NCBI GenBank assembly: GCA_016794075.1
Contig: JAEUKU010000091.1
Coordinates: 1 to 7,239, forward strand
Direction of reading: 5' to 3'
From: Rhodospirillaceae bacterium
Lineage (GTDB): Bacteria > Pseudomonadota > Alphaproteobacteria > Dongiales > Dongiaceae
Length of the DNA stretch: 7,239 bases
Part shown: positions 6,911-7,239 of the stretch, in pieces
Layout of the letters: every line of letters begins with the position of its first letter
Position numbering within the stretch: the first letter of the stretch is position 1
The notes under the pieces: generated by a model
Told to the model about the DNA's origin: nothing
Seen by the model: the letters and a program-made list of their open reading frames with translations, nothing else
The model's database searches: none
Translations under genes and position numbers: made by a program

Positions 6911-6920
6911 ATTTCCTTTT
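6888..6920 (+). terminator. Terminator-like hairpin with T-rich tail
   Basis: The right-hand hairpin of the repeat element (9-bp GC-rich stem, 5-nt loop, 6888-6910) is followed by ATTTCCTTTT (6911-6920), which is T-rich on the plus strand. This resembles an intrinsic terminator for the upstream cluster, although the T-run is interrupted by CC. It sits only 21 nt before the next start codon, so it may instead be an element end that attenuates read-through. Confidence 0.35.
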
Positions 6921-6941
6921 GCGTTGTAGATTGCTTCGCGC

Positions 6942-7239
6942 ATGACCTCTCCCCGCGTCTTCTTCTATGTGCAGCATCTGCTCGGCATCGGGCATCTGCG
7001 CCGCGCCGCCGCCATCGCGCAGGGGCTGATCGAGGCGGGGGCAAGCGTCGATTTCGTGCTCGGCGGCGCGCCGGTCGAGGGCGTCGCGCCGAAGGCGTCC
7101 AAGGTGGTGCAATTGCCGCCGGCGGTCGCCTCCGATTCCAACTTCACCCATCTGCTCGATGCCGACGGCAACAAGGTCGACGAGCGCTGGAAGGTGACGC
7201 GCAAGCAGGCGTTGCTCGACGCCTATGACGCGGCCAAGC
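6942..7239 (+). CDS. Predicted glycosyltransferase, COG4671 type (partial, C-terminus off the right edge)
   Basis: Only the first 99 codons are present. The N-terminus, RVFFYVQHLLGIGHLRRA (5-22), has the same strand-loop-helix with G-x-GH-x-RR as the gene at 2221, and is followed by a second strand, VDFVLGG (36-42). This identifies a MurG-like GT-B N-terminal domain. The downstream segment (about 43-99) differs from the first paralogue, so the two probably use different acceptors. The donor-binding half is outside the window. The ATG at 6942 lacks a visible Shine-Dalgarno and follows closely on the repeat element's terminator-like hairpin; no better upstream start exists in this frame near the conserved core. 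The gene probably belongs to the same glycan locus as the upstream transferases. Confidence 0.8.
   Translation, partial: MTSPRVFFYVQHLLGIGHLRRAAAIAQGLIEAGASVDFVLGGAPVEGVAPKASKVVQLPPAVASDSNFTHLLDADGNKVDERWKVTRKQALLDAYDAAK

Noticed and set aside
6679..6945. 88-codon plus-strand open frame after the phosphatase gene
   Set aside because: It lies almost entirely in the inverted-repeat element, so its translation reflects the repeat; no ribosome site or family motif.

Overview
The window looks like a chromosomal stretch of a GC-rich alphaproteobacterium. This rests on codon use strongly biased to G/C at third positions, dense gene packing with an ATGA overlap, and two compound palindromic intergenic repeats of a style common in alphaproteobacterial genomes (for example Rhodospirillales and Rhizobiales relatives). 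No rRNA, tRNA, phage, transposase or CRISPR is visible. The order or family assignment is inference, because no taxonomic marker gene is present.

Layout: (1) positions 1-2006, minus strand, hold the N-terminal 668 codons of an ABC exporter-type protein (membrane domain, then an ATPase-like domain) that runs off the left edge. (2) 2007-2220 is a divergent intergenic region with a candidate minus-strand promoter. (3) 2221-3549, plus strand, encode a predicted MurG-like (COG4671-type) glycosyltransferase. (4) 3550-3699 is occupied mostly by a 102-bp compound palindrome. (5) 3700-4941 and 4938-6077 are two family-4-like glycosyltransferases overlapping by 4 bp. (6) 6088-6678 is a histidine-phosphatase (phosphoglycerate-mutase-like) protein. 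(7) 6679-6941 contains a second, larger inverted-repeat element with nested hairpins. (8) From 6942 a second COG4671-type glycosyltransferase, a paralogue of the one at 2221, begins and leaves the right edge.

Taken together this is a glycan or glycolipid assembly locus: four GT-B-type glycosyltransferases and a phosphatase read in one direction, with a divergent ABC membrane protein that could export or sense the product. The glycan is not identifiable from sequence. The most unusual item is the ABC protein. Its P-loop has Glu where the Mg-coordinating Ser/Thr should be, the Q-loop Gln is Asp, and more than 200 residues follow without an ABC signature, including a second 'ENL-(F/Y)-G' segment. 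It may be a non-canonical ATPase or a regulatory or structural partner of the glycosyltransferases.
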